In this document: piece by piece, positions 25,390 to 33,900 of the stretch
Numbering within the stretch: the stretch's first letter is position 1
Layout of the letters: every line of letters begins with the position of its first letter
DNA from: G963662905 sp963676415
Lineage (GTDB): Bacteria > Bacteroidota > Bacteroidia > Bacteroidales > WRLA01
Reading direction: 5' to 3'
Length of the DNA stretch: 64,000 bases
NCBI GenBank assembly: GCA_963676415.1
Contig: OY781097.1
Span: 1,426,001 to 1,490,000 of the forward strand
Notes under the pieces: generated by a model
Seen by the model: only the letters and a program-made list of their open reading frames with translations
Told to the model about the DNA's origin: nothing
Database searches by the model: none
Made by a program: the position numbers and the translations under genes

Positions 25390-26107
25390 TCAGATCCAAT
25401 ATTATATTTAATCCCTGGAGCACCAAATTTGGGTGTGCAAAGATGTTATTTTTTAGCTTTTTATCAAAATAATTTGCGTCGCCACCGGTAAATATCACCT
25501 TTAAAGCCGGATATTTCTGTTGAAAACGTTGAATTATTCCTTCGATTTCACATATCATGCCCTGGCAGGTACCGGCAATTATGGAAGATTCTGTATCCTG
25601 ACCCAATAATTCACTGTATTCCCGCACTTTAACCAAGGGCAAACGCGCAGTAAAAGTATGAAGTGACTGCAATCGCATATTTAAGCCGGGGCTGATACCG
25701 CCCCCTTTATAGGTTGTTCCCTGCTCCACAAAGTCCCATGTAAGGCAGGAACCGGCATCAAAAATGAGAATATCTTGCCCTGAAAACAAATCTGCCGCTC
25801 CCACGGCTGCCGCTATGCGGTCAAGACCAAGGGTTTCTGGCGATTTATAATCGTTCTGCAGGGAGATTCTGCTTTTTGAATTAAATACCACAAAAGAATT
25901 ATAGTACGATTGCAATAGCTGCAAAAAAGCAGTATCATCGCCTACACTGGAAAAAATCAACTTTCTGCAATAAACGGAATACTTTTTTATAAAGCGCTCA
26001 AAACCCAACAGATCATTGGTTTTTATCATCTGCTTTTTAGTAAGTTCTTTTCCGTCGAATAGGGCAAGCTTCACATTGGTGTTGCCGGCATCAATGACTA
26101 AATTCAT
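25382..26107 (-). CDS. coaX: Type III pantothenate kinase
   Basis: A 241-residue kinase of the ASKHA fold that makes 4'-phosphopantothenate, the first step of coenzyme A synthesis. The N-terminal phosphate loop is VIDAGNTNVKLALF. Other conserved segments are SPETLGLDRIAAAVGAADLF, ILIFDAGSCLTWDFV (PanK-III normally has DxGTAxTxD; here SCLTWD), YKGGGISPGLNMRLQSLHTFTARLP and VIFTGGDANYF. The ATG at 26107 is used because the motif starts five residues later; a start eight codons upstream is not supported. It is the first gene of the envelope group. Confidence 0.93.
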   Translation of the reverse strand: MNLVIDAGNTNVKLALFDGKELTKKQMIKTNDLLGFERFIKKYSVYCRKLIFSSVGDDTAFLQLLQSYYNSFVVFNSKSRISLQNDYKSPETLGLDRIAAAVGAADLFSGQDILIFDAGSCLTWDFVEQGTTYKGGGISPGLNMRLQSLHTFTARLPLVKVREYSELLGQDTESSIIAGTCQGMICEIEGIIQRFQQKYPALKVIFTGGDANYFDKKLKNNIFAHPNLVLQGLNIILDLNA

Positions 26108-26128
26108 AAAATCGATTCGATAATGTTT

Positions 26129-26136
26129 CAAACATA
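26129..26136 (-). promoter_or_regulatory. -7 promoter box of the coaX operon
   Basis: TATGTTTG on the minus strand matches TAnnTTTG, 21 bp before the coaX ATG. It overlaps an inverted repeat GTTTCA-N7-TGAAAC. Confidence 0.45.
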
Positions 26137-26139
26137 ATG

Positions 26140-26360
26140 AAACGGAAAAAATTGCTTAATCAGGCTTAATTTTAATACAAATTAAGAATAAAAGAAATTT
26201 GCTGGCGGGTTTAACAAAAAAAATAGTAACTGTTTCATATTCAAACTCACAGCAAATCTGATTCATAAATCACTGATTACAAACACTATAAATAAGGCGA
26301 AAACAGCAAGCATCATTTCTTCATCTGGCATTTCCACAGAAAACCCGGAATTTCTTTAAT
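26140..26360. other. Intergenic stretch between coaX and tRNA-Phe
   Basis: The gap from 26108 to 26412 is 305 bp. Apart from the coaX -7 box near its left end and the tRNA promoter at its right end, I see only AT-rich sequence with no open frame, repeat or hairpin of note. Confidence 0.6.
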
Positions 26361-26365
26361 TTTTT

Positions 26366-26397
26366 TTTGGCAGTTTTAAATTTCGCAGTATATTTGC
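26366..26397 (+). promoter_or_regulatory. Promoter of tRNA-Phe
   Basis: TTTGG (26366-26370) and TATATTTGC (26389-26397) with an 18-bp spacer are close to the ideal Bacteroidota promoter. The -7 box ends 15 bp before the mature tRNA. Confidence 0.75.
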
Positions 26398-26412
26398 ACC
26401 TCCAAAACGGGA

Positions 26413-26485
<73 letters not shown>

Positions 26486-26489
26486 CAAA

Positions 26490-26526
26490 AACCTGGCTCA
26501 AACGAGTCAGGTTTTTTTGTTTTTTC
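26490..26526 (+). terminator. Intrinsic terminator of tRNA-Phe
   Basis: AACCTGGCTC pairs with GAGTCAGGTT around AAAC, with one internal mismatch, followed by seven T, G and six T. Confidence 0.85.
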
Positions 26527-26557
26527 GAATTCATTCCCAGGAAATACCATATAATTA

Positions 26558-26589
26558 TTTGGTCTTCATTAATTTTTTCTGTAAATTTG
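26558..26589 (+). promoter_or_regulatory. Promoter of the NTF2-like lipoprotein gene
   Basis: TTTGG (26558-26562) and TAAATTTG (26582-26589) are separated by 19 bp, matching the phylum consensus. The ATG at 26620 is 30 bp downstream. Confidence 0.7.
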
Positions 26590-26619
26590 AAGGGTAGGAA
26601 CTCAAAAACCACATTTAAC

Positions 26620-27123
26620 ATGAAAACCAACTTTACCCTTTTACTGTTTGCAATTGCGGTTATATTCACTGCATGCAAAAACGAACCCTGTTGCGACAAG
26701 GAACAGGAAAAAATTAATTCTGAACAGGAGCTAAAAGCCGTTTCCAATGTCCTCGAAAAATATGTAATTGCTCAGGAATCGCAGGATCTGGAACAAGTAC
26801 AAAGTGTTTGGGCACCCGATGGGGATATTGTAATTTTCGGTACGGCAGGCGATGAAAAACTTGTTGGCTGGGAAGAAATCAAAAATGCGTTTAAAACCCA
26901 ATACGACCTTTTTGATGAAGTTTTTATTACGGTAAAAGACCTCAACATCAAAATGAGCAAAAAATGCTATACGGCCTGGTTTTCCGAAACCATTGACTAC
27001 AGTTATACAGCCAATGATGAAGCAAAAACCTATGAAGGCATCCGTTTTACAGGCGTGCTCGAGAAAAGGGATGGAAAATGGTACATCGTGCAAAGCCACA
27101 TGTCTATTCCAGCTGCCGAATAG
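26620..27123 (+). CDS. NTF2/SnoaL-like lipoprotein
   Basis: A 167-residue lipoprotein. The signal peptide ends in the lipobox FTAC (Cys about residue 19), followed by NEPCCDKEQEK. The mature part has the cone-shaped NTF2-like (SnoaL_3, DUF4440-type) pattern: a long helix (ELKAVSNVLEKYVIAQESQDLEQVQSVW), APDGDIVIFGTAGDEKLVGWEEIKNAF, and beta strands ending DGKWYIVQSHMSIP. The family includes ligand-binding and enzymatic members; no active site can be claimed. It is a single-gene unit with its own promoter and terminator. Confidence 0.85.
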   Translation: MKTNFTLLLFAIAVIFTACKNEPCCDKEQEKINSEQELKAVSNVLEKYVIAQESQDLEQVQSVWAPDGDIVIFGTAGDEKLVGWEEIKNAFKTQYDLFDEVFITVKDLNIKMSKKCYTAWFSETIDYSYTANDEAKTYEGIRFTGVLEKRDGKWYIVQSHMSIPAAE

Positions 27124-27139
27124 TGCAACATTGCCAAAT

Positions 27140-27796
27140 TTACTGCATCTGATACCGGATTTTTATGCCGGTATTTTTTTTACCGTCCAATACATCGCCC
27201 AGATTATAGTAACGGTGCACATAGCCTTTTTCCTTTAAAATCTTTTGCGCTCGGTTGCTTGCCCGTTTTATTTTTCCGGGCAGCTTGTATATTTCGTGTA
27301 CATTCACCAAATTCCCAAAAATATCGAATTGATTTTTAGCCTGTTCATCCAGCAGCAGGCTCATATAGGGTGTAAGGTTGCGCACTTTGATACGTTTGCT
27401 GTTAATCTTGAGCACAGCCGGGCCTTCCCTCGTTGCACCGGCAATGGCGTAAATTGCTTTATTAAATGCATCGGCATCCCGAAAACAAAAAGAAATGGAA
27501 TTCCTGCCTTCGGACCTGGAAAAATCGGTGCGCACCTCCGATATTCCCTCCTGCCCTTTCAACATGCCGGCAAGTTCCCGTGCCAGCTTACGCGATTCAC
27601 TATTGATTTGCCTTTGTGCATCGCTGTTGCCTGTCAAATTAGTAATCCCGTTCAGGCTGCTGTAATCAATCATGAACATCATACTCCCGGAGCCATCTTT
27701 TTCTATTTCTATCTCCTGCACAATTTCCAGACAGGAACTCATGGCCATCATCATTATTATCAGCCCTAAAAGCCTCTTTATAAATTGGAATTTCAT
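27140..27796 (-). CDS. Lipoprotein of unknown function
   Basis: A 218-residue protein I do not recognise. It has a basic N-terminus and a hydrophobic stretch ending in the lipobox MSSC (Cys about residue 22). Next is VQEIEIEKDGSGSMMFMIDYSSL, which resembles the start of Bacteroidota lipoproteins that have a beta-sandwich region with the same IxxDGSG pattern. A basic C-terminal region follows. The ATG lies about 8 bp after the T run of the atpC terminator and no -7 box is visible, so its transcription is unclear. Its last codons carry the terminator of the convergent lipoprotein gene. Confidence 0.72.
   Translation of the reverse strand: MKFQFIKRLLGLIIMMMAMSSCLEIVQEIEIEKDGSGSMMFMIDYSSLNGITNLTGNSDAQRQINSESRKLARELAGMLKGQEGISEVRTDFSRSEGRNSISFCFRDADAFNKAIYAIAGATREGPAVLKINSKRIKVRNLTPYMSLLLDEQAKNQFDIFGNLVNVHEIYKLPGKIKRASNRAQKILKEKGYVHRYYNLGDVLDGKKNTGIKIRYQMQ
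27152..27181 (+). terminator. Intrinsic terminator of the NTF2-like gene, inside the opposite CDS
   Basis: ATACCGG (27152-27158) pairs with CCGGTAT (27168-27174), followed by eight T. It lies within the last codons of the convergent lipoprotein gene. Confidence 0.85.
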
Positions 27797-27801
27797 AATG
27801 G

Positions 27802-27831
27802 GACAAAAAAAAGGGAGGCGAAGCTCCCTTT
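27802..27831 (-). terminator. Intrinsic terminator of the atpDC operon
   Basis: On the minus strand AAAGGGAG (27831-27824) and CTCCCTTT (27817-27810) form a perfect 8-bp stem over a 6-nt CTTCGC loop and run into eight T. Confidence 0.9.
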
Positions 27832-27833
27832 AC

Positions 27834-28073
27834 TTATTCTGCGAGTATTACTACTTTGTTTTTTTTAACTTCTAAGACGCCGCCTTTTATATCAAAAAAC
27901 TCTTCCTGCTGACCGGGGTCTTTTTTGATTTTGATCTTCCCTTCTGCAAGGATTGAGATCATGGGCGCATGCATATTCAGTATTTCGAAGGAGCCATCCA
28001 GTCCGGGCAGCTGCACCAAGATTACTTCTCCTTGGAAAATATTTTTATCCGGCCGGGAAATTTCGAGTAACAT
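27834..28073 (-). CDS. atpC: ATP synthase F1 epsilon subunit, short form
   Basis: A 79-residue protein corresponding only to the N-terminal beta-sandwich of the epsilon subunit: LEISRPDKNIFQGEVILVQLPGLDGSFEILNMHAPMISIL, then FFDIKGGVLEVKKNKVVILAE. The C-terminal two-helix domain that inhibits ATP hydrolysis in E. coli and Bacillus is absent. This short form is normal for Bacteroidota. It sits in the F1 central stalk with gamma. It follows atpD after 15 bp; the other atp genes are not in the window, so the ATP synthase operon is split. Confidence 0.92.
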   Translation of the reverse strand: MLLEISRPDKNIFQGEVILVQLPGLDGSFEILNMHAPMISILAEGKIKIKKDPGQQEEFFDIKGGVLEVKKNKVVILAE

Positions 28074-28088
28074 AGCTTTGTTTTTAGG

Positions 28089-29594
28089 TTAACCTTCGGC
28101 AAGCATTTTCTTACCTTTTTCAATGGCTTCGTCAATAGTACCCACGAGGTTGAATGCGGCTTCGGGATATTCGTCCACCTCACCATCCATAATCATATTA
28201 AAGCCTTTGATGGTATCTTCAATATTCACAAGTGTGCCCGGGATTCCGGTAAACTGCTCAGCAACATGGAATGGCTGAGAAAGGAACCTTTGTGCCCGGC
28301 GGGCTCTGTGAACAACCAGCTTATCTTCTTCTGAAAGCTCTTCCATACCGAGGATAGCAATAATATCGAGCAGCTCGTTATAACGTTGAAGCAGAACCTT
28401 CAGCCTTTCAGCCGTTTCGTAATGTTTTGCACCAACAATGTCCGGAGTAAGGATGCGTGAAGTTGAATCCAGTGGGTCAACCGCTGGATAAATTCCCTGA
28501 GAAGCAATTTTACGGCTCAGTACTGTTGTAGCATCGAGGTGGGCAAAAGTTGTTGCCGGAGCAGGATCGGTAAGGTCATCAGCAGGCACATAAACCGCCT
28601 GGACCGATGTAATGGAACCCCGTTTTGTGGATGTAATCCTTTCCTGCATGAAGCCCATTTCTGTTGCAAGTGTTGGCTGATAACCCACGGCTGAAGGCAT
28701 ACGGCCAAGCAATGCTGAGACTTCAGAACCTGCCTGTGTAAAACGGAAAATATTGTCGATAAAAAAGAGGATGTCCCTTCCGCCTGATTTTTCATCACCA
28801 TCGCGGAAATATTCTGCCATAGTAAGACCAGAGAGGGCAACACGGGCACGAGCTCCAGGAGGTTCGTTCATCTGACCAAATACCATAGTTAATTGCGAAT
28901 CTTTGAGCTTGTCCAGCTCCACTTTGGAAAGGTCCCAGCCGCCTGCTTCCATATCTTTGAGGAATTCATCGCCGTATTTTACTAATCCGGCTTCGATCAT
29001 CTCGCGCAGCAGGTCATTACCTTCACGGGTACGTTCCCCTACCCCACCAAATACTGAAAGTCCGCTATAGGCTTTGGCAATATTGTTGATCAGCTCCTGT
29101 ATGATTACTGTTTTTCCTACACCTGCACCGCCAAAGAGGCCGATTTTACCTCCTTTGGAATAAGGCTCAATAAGGTCAATAACTTTAATCCCTGTATAAA
29201 GCACTTCGCTTTTGGTTGTAAGCTGGTCAAATTTTGGCGGTTTGCGGTGGATATGATAGTTCGGGTCTTTTTTAACGGCAGGCAGTCCATCAATGGGATC
29301 ACCGGTAACATTAAACAAGCGTCCTTTGATATCCTCTCCGGTAGGCATGGAAATCGGGCCACCTGTTGAAACGGCATCCATTCCCCTGCGCAGGCCGTCT
29401 GTAGAATCCATGGCAATGGTACGCATTGTGGATTCGCCAATATCCTGCTGGCACTCCAAAATCAATTTTTCGCCATTGGGCCTGGTTACTTCGAGGGCAT
29501 CATTAATATCCGGCATTTCCTGATCCTGATCAAAAACAACATCCGCAACCGGTCCGATAATTTGAGCAATTTTACCTACAACTTTCTTTTTCAT
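28089..29594 (-). CDS. atpD: ATP synthase F1 beta subunit
   Basis: A 501-residue catalytic subunit. The Walker A motif GGAGVGKT is at about 155-162, GERTREGNDL follows, the Walker B region is ILFFIDNIFRFTQAGSEVSALLGRMPSAVGYQPTL (the signature around the catalytic site), and there is a C-terminal domain with the conserved helix EELSEEDKLVVHRARRAQRFLSQPF. It hydrolyses or makes ATP at the membrane-bound F1Fo complex. Length is normal for the phylum. It is the first gene of a two-gene atpDC operon with its own -7 box and terminator. Confidence 0.98.
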   Translation of the reverse strand: MKKKVVGKIAQIIGPVADVVFDQDQEMPDINDALEVTRPNGEKLILECQQDIGESTMRTIAMDSTDGLRRGMDAVSTGGPISMPTGEDIKGRLFNVTGDPIDGLPAVKKDPNYHIHRKPPKFDQLTTKSEVLYTGIKVIDLIEPYSKGGKIGLFGGAGVGKTVIIQELINNIAKAYSGLSVFGGVGERTREGNDLLREMIEAGLVKYGDEFLKDMEAGGWDLSKVELDKLKDSQLTMVFGQMNEPPGARARVALSGLTMAEYFRDGDEKSGGRDILFFIDNIFRFTQAGSEVSALLGRMPSAVGYQPTLATEMGFMQERITSTKRGSITSVQAVYVPADDLTDPAPATTFAHLDATTVLSRKIASQGIYPAVDPLDSTSRILTPDIVGAKHYETAERLKVLLQRYNELLDIIAILGMEELSEEDKLVVHRARRAQRFLSQPFHVAEQFTGIPGTLVNIEDTIKGFNMIMDGEVDEYPEAAFNLVGTIDEAIEKGKKMLAEG

Positions 29595-29617
29595 AGAATA
29601 CAGGCGTTAGATTTTCA

Positions 29618-29626
29618 GCAAATTTA
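29618..29626 (-). promoter_or_regulatory. -7 promoter box of atpDC
   Basis: TAAATTTGC on the minus strand is a perfect TAnnTTTGC match, 23 bp before the atpD ATG. Confidence 0.55.
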
Positions 29627-29793
29627 AAATTATTGTTGATAAGATTGGCAGTTTTTGCTATAAAAAAGCCTTTCAATACTTAATTCCGTTTTCCTGCGCC
29701 ACTTTACAACAGCAGGCTAATGGATTTGTTCTCAAAATTAAAAACGGAAAAATAATCCGCGGCAAAAACGAAAATACTGAAAAGCAGGAAGGT

Positions 29794-30414
29794 TTATTTT
29801 TCTTTTTTCAGAAACTTATTCTGGAAGAAAAGCAGGAGCAAAACCCCGATGGTGATTGCCGAATCGGCGATATTAAATACGGGACGGAAAAAAACAAAAT
29901 AATTATCGCTCCCAAAAAGGAAAGAAGGTATCCATGATGGGGCTGTAGTGTGGTGCATTTCGATCAAAGGGAAGTATAACATGTCCACAACTTTACCGTG
30001 CAAATAACCGGCATAACCACCGGCTTCAGGAAGAAATACTGCCAGTTCGCGGTAGGTACTTGCACTGAACAAAACGCCGTAAAAAACGCTGTCGATAATA
30101 TTGCCAAGGGCTCCTGTGAAAATTAGGGCAAGACTGATAATCAGTCCTTTATTTGCTTTTCGATGAATGAGCCTCCATAAATACCAGCCGATGGCAAAAA
30201 TGGCTACAATCCTGAAAACACTTAGGATGAGCTTACCATATTCCCCGGCAAACTGCATACCGAAAGCCATGCCGTTATTCTCCGTAAAATGTATGATGAA
30301 CCAATCGGGAAATACGGTAATTTCCTCACCAATGGTCATATGGGTTTTGATCCAAAACTTTGAAAGCTGGTCGGCCAAAAGGATGATAAATACAAGCAGT
30401 GCAGTTTTCTTCAC
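29794..30414 (-). CDS. lspA: Lipoprotein signal peptidase (signal peptidase II)
   Basis: A 206-residue membrane aspartic protease with four predicted transmembrane segments. The conserved boxes are LADQLSKFWIKTH, ENNGMAFGM, the catalytic Asp in TGALGNIIDSVFYG, and the second Asp in PVFNIADSAITIGV. It is longer than the E. coli enzyme because of an extra periplasmic loop before the second Asp, a common feature in Bacteroidota. It cleaves prolipoproteins such as those encoded nearby. The start is GTG at 30414: stop codons lie just upstream in frame. It is downstream of the DksA-like gene and ileS in a conserved order. Confidence 0.95.
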   Translation of the reverse strand: MKKTALLVFIILLADQLSKFWIKTHMTIGEEITVFPDWFIIHFTENNGMAFGMQFAGEYGKLILSVFRIVAIFAIGWYLWRLIHRKANKGLIISLALIFTGALGNIIDSVFYGVLFSASTYRELAVFLPEAGGYAGYLHGKVVDMLYFPLIEMHHTTAPSWIPSFLFGSDNYFVFFRPVFNIADSAITIGVLLLLFFQNKFLKKEK

Positions 30415-30486
30415 AGCAGAAAATTAGTTTTACAGCATCAGAGAGTTGGCAAAAAACAGCAAAAATACTGTTGTGGCCTGAATAAA

Positions 30487-30885
30487 TTAACCGTCGTATT
30501 GCTTCAGTTTTGCTTCAATGCTCAATGTTGCATGGGGCACAATGCGCAGACGTTCTTTGCTGATCAGTTTTCCGGTTACACGGCAAACTCCGTAAGATTT
30601 GTTTTCAATACGGATCAAGGCATTTTCGAGCGAATTGATAAACTTTTGCTGGCGTGCTGCCAAACGGCTGTTTTCTTCTTTGCTCAATACCTGATAGCCT
30701 TCTTCCAGCACTTTAAATGTTGGTGAAGTATCGTTGGTTCCGTGATCGTTATGATTGGTATATGCTTCGGTGAGCATTTTCAGGTCACGACGTGCTTTTT
30801 CCAGCTTTTTGAGAATAATCTCTTTAAATTCTGCCAATTCCTCATCAGAGTAGCGAGTTCTGGCTTGTTCATCTTTTGTGGACAT
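30487..30885 (-). CDS. DksA/TraR-family protein lacking the zinc-finger cysteines
   Basis: A 132-residue protein with a DksA-like coiled coil (about 10-90) and a C-terminal globular tail. In DksA the tail has four zinc-binding cysteines. Here only the first remains (YGVCRVTGKLISKERLRIVPHATLSIEAK) and the other three positions are Thr, Ser/Ile-region and Lys-region residues. The fold may be kept without zinc. Family members bind the RNA polymerase secondary channel and modulate rRNA and stress promoters. This cysteine-poor form is typical of Bacteroidota and lies between ileS and lspA, as elsewhere in the phylum. Confidence 0.9.
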   Translation of the reverse strand: MSTKDEQARTRYSDEELAEFKEIILKKLEKARRDLKMLTEAYTNHNDHGTNDTSPTFKVLEEGYQVLSKEENSRLAARQQKFINSLENALIRIENKSYGVCRVTGKLISKERLRIVPHATLSIEAKLKQYDG

Positions 30886-30912
30886 GTTTCCTCCTTCTTT
30901 AAGCTTATTGAG

Positions 30913-33900
30913 TTATTTTTTTTCGATTTTAATTTTCACGATCAGGCCATCGGCCAGTTCAGCATCCTCGGCATCGCCATTACTGAAAGCATCAACCATC
31001 TCCAGTTTATCGGTCAATGTTTCTGAACAAATATACTGATTATTGCTATCGATCGCTTTCATTATTTCTTCATTCTTTTGAACAAAAAGAACGATTTTGT
31101 CCGTAACTTCAAAATCCTTTTCCTTACGCAGCGACTGGATGCGGTTTACCAGGTCACGGGCAAGACCTTCGTTACGGAGATCTTCGTTGATATTTACATC
31201 CAAGGCTACGGTAAGCCTACCTTCGTTGGCCACTACCCAGCCGGGAATATCTTCGGTGATGATTTCCACATCAGTAATTTCAATAACAAACTCCTGGCCG
31301 TCAAGGTTTATTGTATGGTTGCCTTTTTGCTCCAGGCTGTTTACCTCATCGGCTTTCATGGCTTTAATGGCCGGAGCAAGCTGCTTCATAAATTTACCGT
31401 ATTTTGGGCCCAATGCCTTGAAATTCGGCTTGATGGTTTTCACCAGAATGCTCGATCCTTCATCAATTACTTCCAGCTCTTTAACATTCAATTCCGAAAG
31501 TACAATATCCCGGATTTTGTCAACCTGTGCTGTAAAATGTTCCGACTGAGTGGGAATCATGATTTTTTGCAGTGGCTGACGCACCCGGATGTTGTTTTTC
31601 TTGCGCAGCGAAAGAACCAGTGAAGTAATTTTCTGAGCCAGCTGCATGCGCTCCTCCAGTGCTTTGTCGATGCAGCTTTCATCGGCAACAGGCATATCCG
31701 AAAGATGCACAGAATTGACATTTTCTTTGCCAGAAACAGCATTCAGGTCCTGGAAAAGACGATCCATAAAGAATGGTGCAATCGGGCTCGAAATCTGAGC
31801 AACAGCCGATAAACACTGATAAAGTGTTTGATAAGCGGAGATTTTATCGCTTGAATAATCGCCTTTCCAGAAACGGCGGCGGCTCAGGCGAACAAACCAG
31901 TTACTGAGGTGGTCGTTCACGAAAAGGGCAATGGCACGTCCGGCGCGGGTTGGCTCAAACTGCTCATAGCTTTCATCAACGGTTTTGATAAGCGTATTCA
32001 GCTCTGAAAGGATCCAGCGGTCAAGCTCCGGGCGCTCATTGAACGGAATGTCTTTTTCGGCATATTTAAAGCCGTCGATATTGGCGTAAAGCGCAAAAAA
32101 CGAATAAGTATTATAAAGTGTTCCAAAGAATTTCCTTTGTACTTCTGCAACACCGCTTAAATCAAACTTTAGGTTATCCCAAGGCTGTGAGTTGGTAATC
32201 ATATACCAGCGTGTAGCATCGGGGCCATATTTTGAAATAGTCTCAAAAGGATCAACCGCATTTCCAAGGCGTTTCGACATTTTATTGCCTTCCTTATCAA
32301 GCACTAAACCATTGGAAACACAGGTTTTATAGGCTACTGAGTCAAAAACCATGGTTGCAATGGCATGGAGGGTGAAGAACCATCCACGGGTCTGATCCAC
32401 TCCTTCAGCGATAAAATCAGCTGGGAAATAGTTTTCCATGTCCTTGTTTTCAAAGGGATAATGGAACTGCGCGTAGGGCATGGAGCCGGAATCGAACCAA
32501 ACATCGATCAGGTCGGGCTCACGGTAGAGAGCTTTTCCTGAATCGGAAACCAGCACAATATTATCGGCATAAGGCCGGTGCAGGTCAAAAGTTTCGTAAT
32601 TATCTTTGGTGAAATTGCCCGGTTCAAAACCTTCCAATGGATTATTGTTCATGATACCGGCATCTACGGCTTTTTCTATTTCTTTTTTCAGTTGCTCGGC
32701 ACTTCCAACACACTTCTGTTCGCTGCGGTCATTACTTGTCCAGATGGGCAATGGCACACCCCAGAAACGGGAACGGCTCAGGTTCCAGTCCACCAGGTTT
32801 TCCAGCCAGTTTCCGAAACGGCCACGTCCGGTCGCTTCAGGCTTCCAGTTAATGGTGTTGTTCAGTTCGATCATGCGCTTTTTGTACTCGGTCGTCCTGA
32901 TGAACCAGCTATCGAGCGGATAATAGAGAATTGGCTTATCGGTACGCCAGCAGTGCGGATAATTGTGCACGTGCTTTTCAACTTTGAAGGCCAGGTTTTG
33001 CTTTTTAAGCATTACCGAAAGGTCGATATCCAGTGTAGCATTTTTGTCGCTCAGGCTTTCATCATATTCATTTTTCACGAAACGACCGGCATACTCGCCA
33101 TAAAGTTCCACATTGATGTGTTTTTTAACAAATTCTTCGTCAAGCTCTTCGAGCATATAAAAACGTCCGCGCAAATCGACCATTGGCCGGATGCTGCCTG
33201 TTTTATCACGAAGGATGAGCGGAGCAATATTGCTGGCTTTGGCCACGCGGTCGTCATCAGCACCAAAAGTTGGCGCAATATGAACGATTCCTGTACCGTC
33301 TTCTGTAGTAACATAATCGCCGGAAATTACACGGAAAGCATCGCCTTCGGGTTTTACCCAGGGCATAAGTTGCTCATAGCGCATACCTACGAGATCCGGG
33401 CCTTTAAATTCTTGAATTACCTCAAAAGGCACTTTTTTATCACCGGTTTTATAATCTTCAAATGCGATTTCGGCATTTTTAGCGGGGAAATGCGCAGCAA
33501 GCAGGTCTTTGGCCAAAACCACCATCATAGGCTCACCGGTATAAGCATTAAAAGTCCTGACTTTTAAATAATTGATGCCGGGACCTACGGCCAAAGCTGT
33601 ATTCGATGGCAATGTCCATGGTGTGGTTGTCCAGGCGAGGAAATAAACCGGAAGTTCTGTATCCGCAAATAAAAATGCTGATTTTTCATCGCGCACAACC
33701 TTAAACTGAGCAACGACGGTGGTATCTTTCACATCGCGGTAGCAGCCCGGCTGGTTTAATTCGTGCGTGCTGAGACCTGTTCCTGCAGCAGGACTGTATG
33801 GCTGAACAGTATAACCTTTATACATCAGTCCTTTTTTGTAGAGCTCGGAAAGCAAATACCAAACCGTTTCGATGTATTTGTTATCAAAAGTGATGTATGG

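Noticed and set aside
32578..33567. A 329-codon open frame on the plus strand opposite ileS
   Set aside because: It lies wholly antisense to the conserved editing and catalytic region of ileS and its product has no recognisable domain or signal; it follows from codon bias on the other strand.
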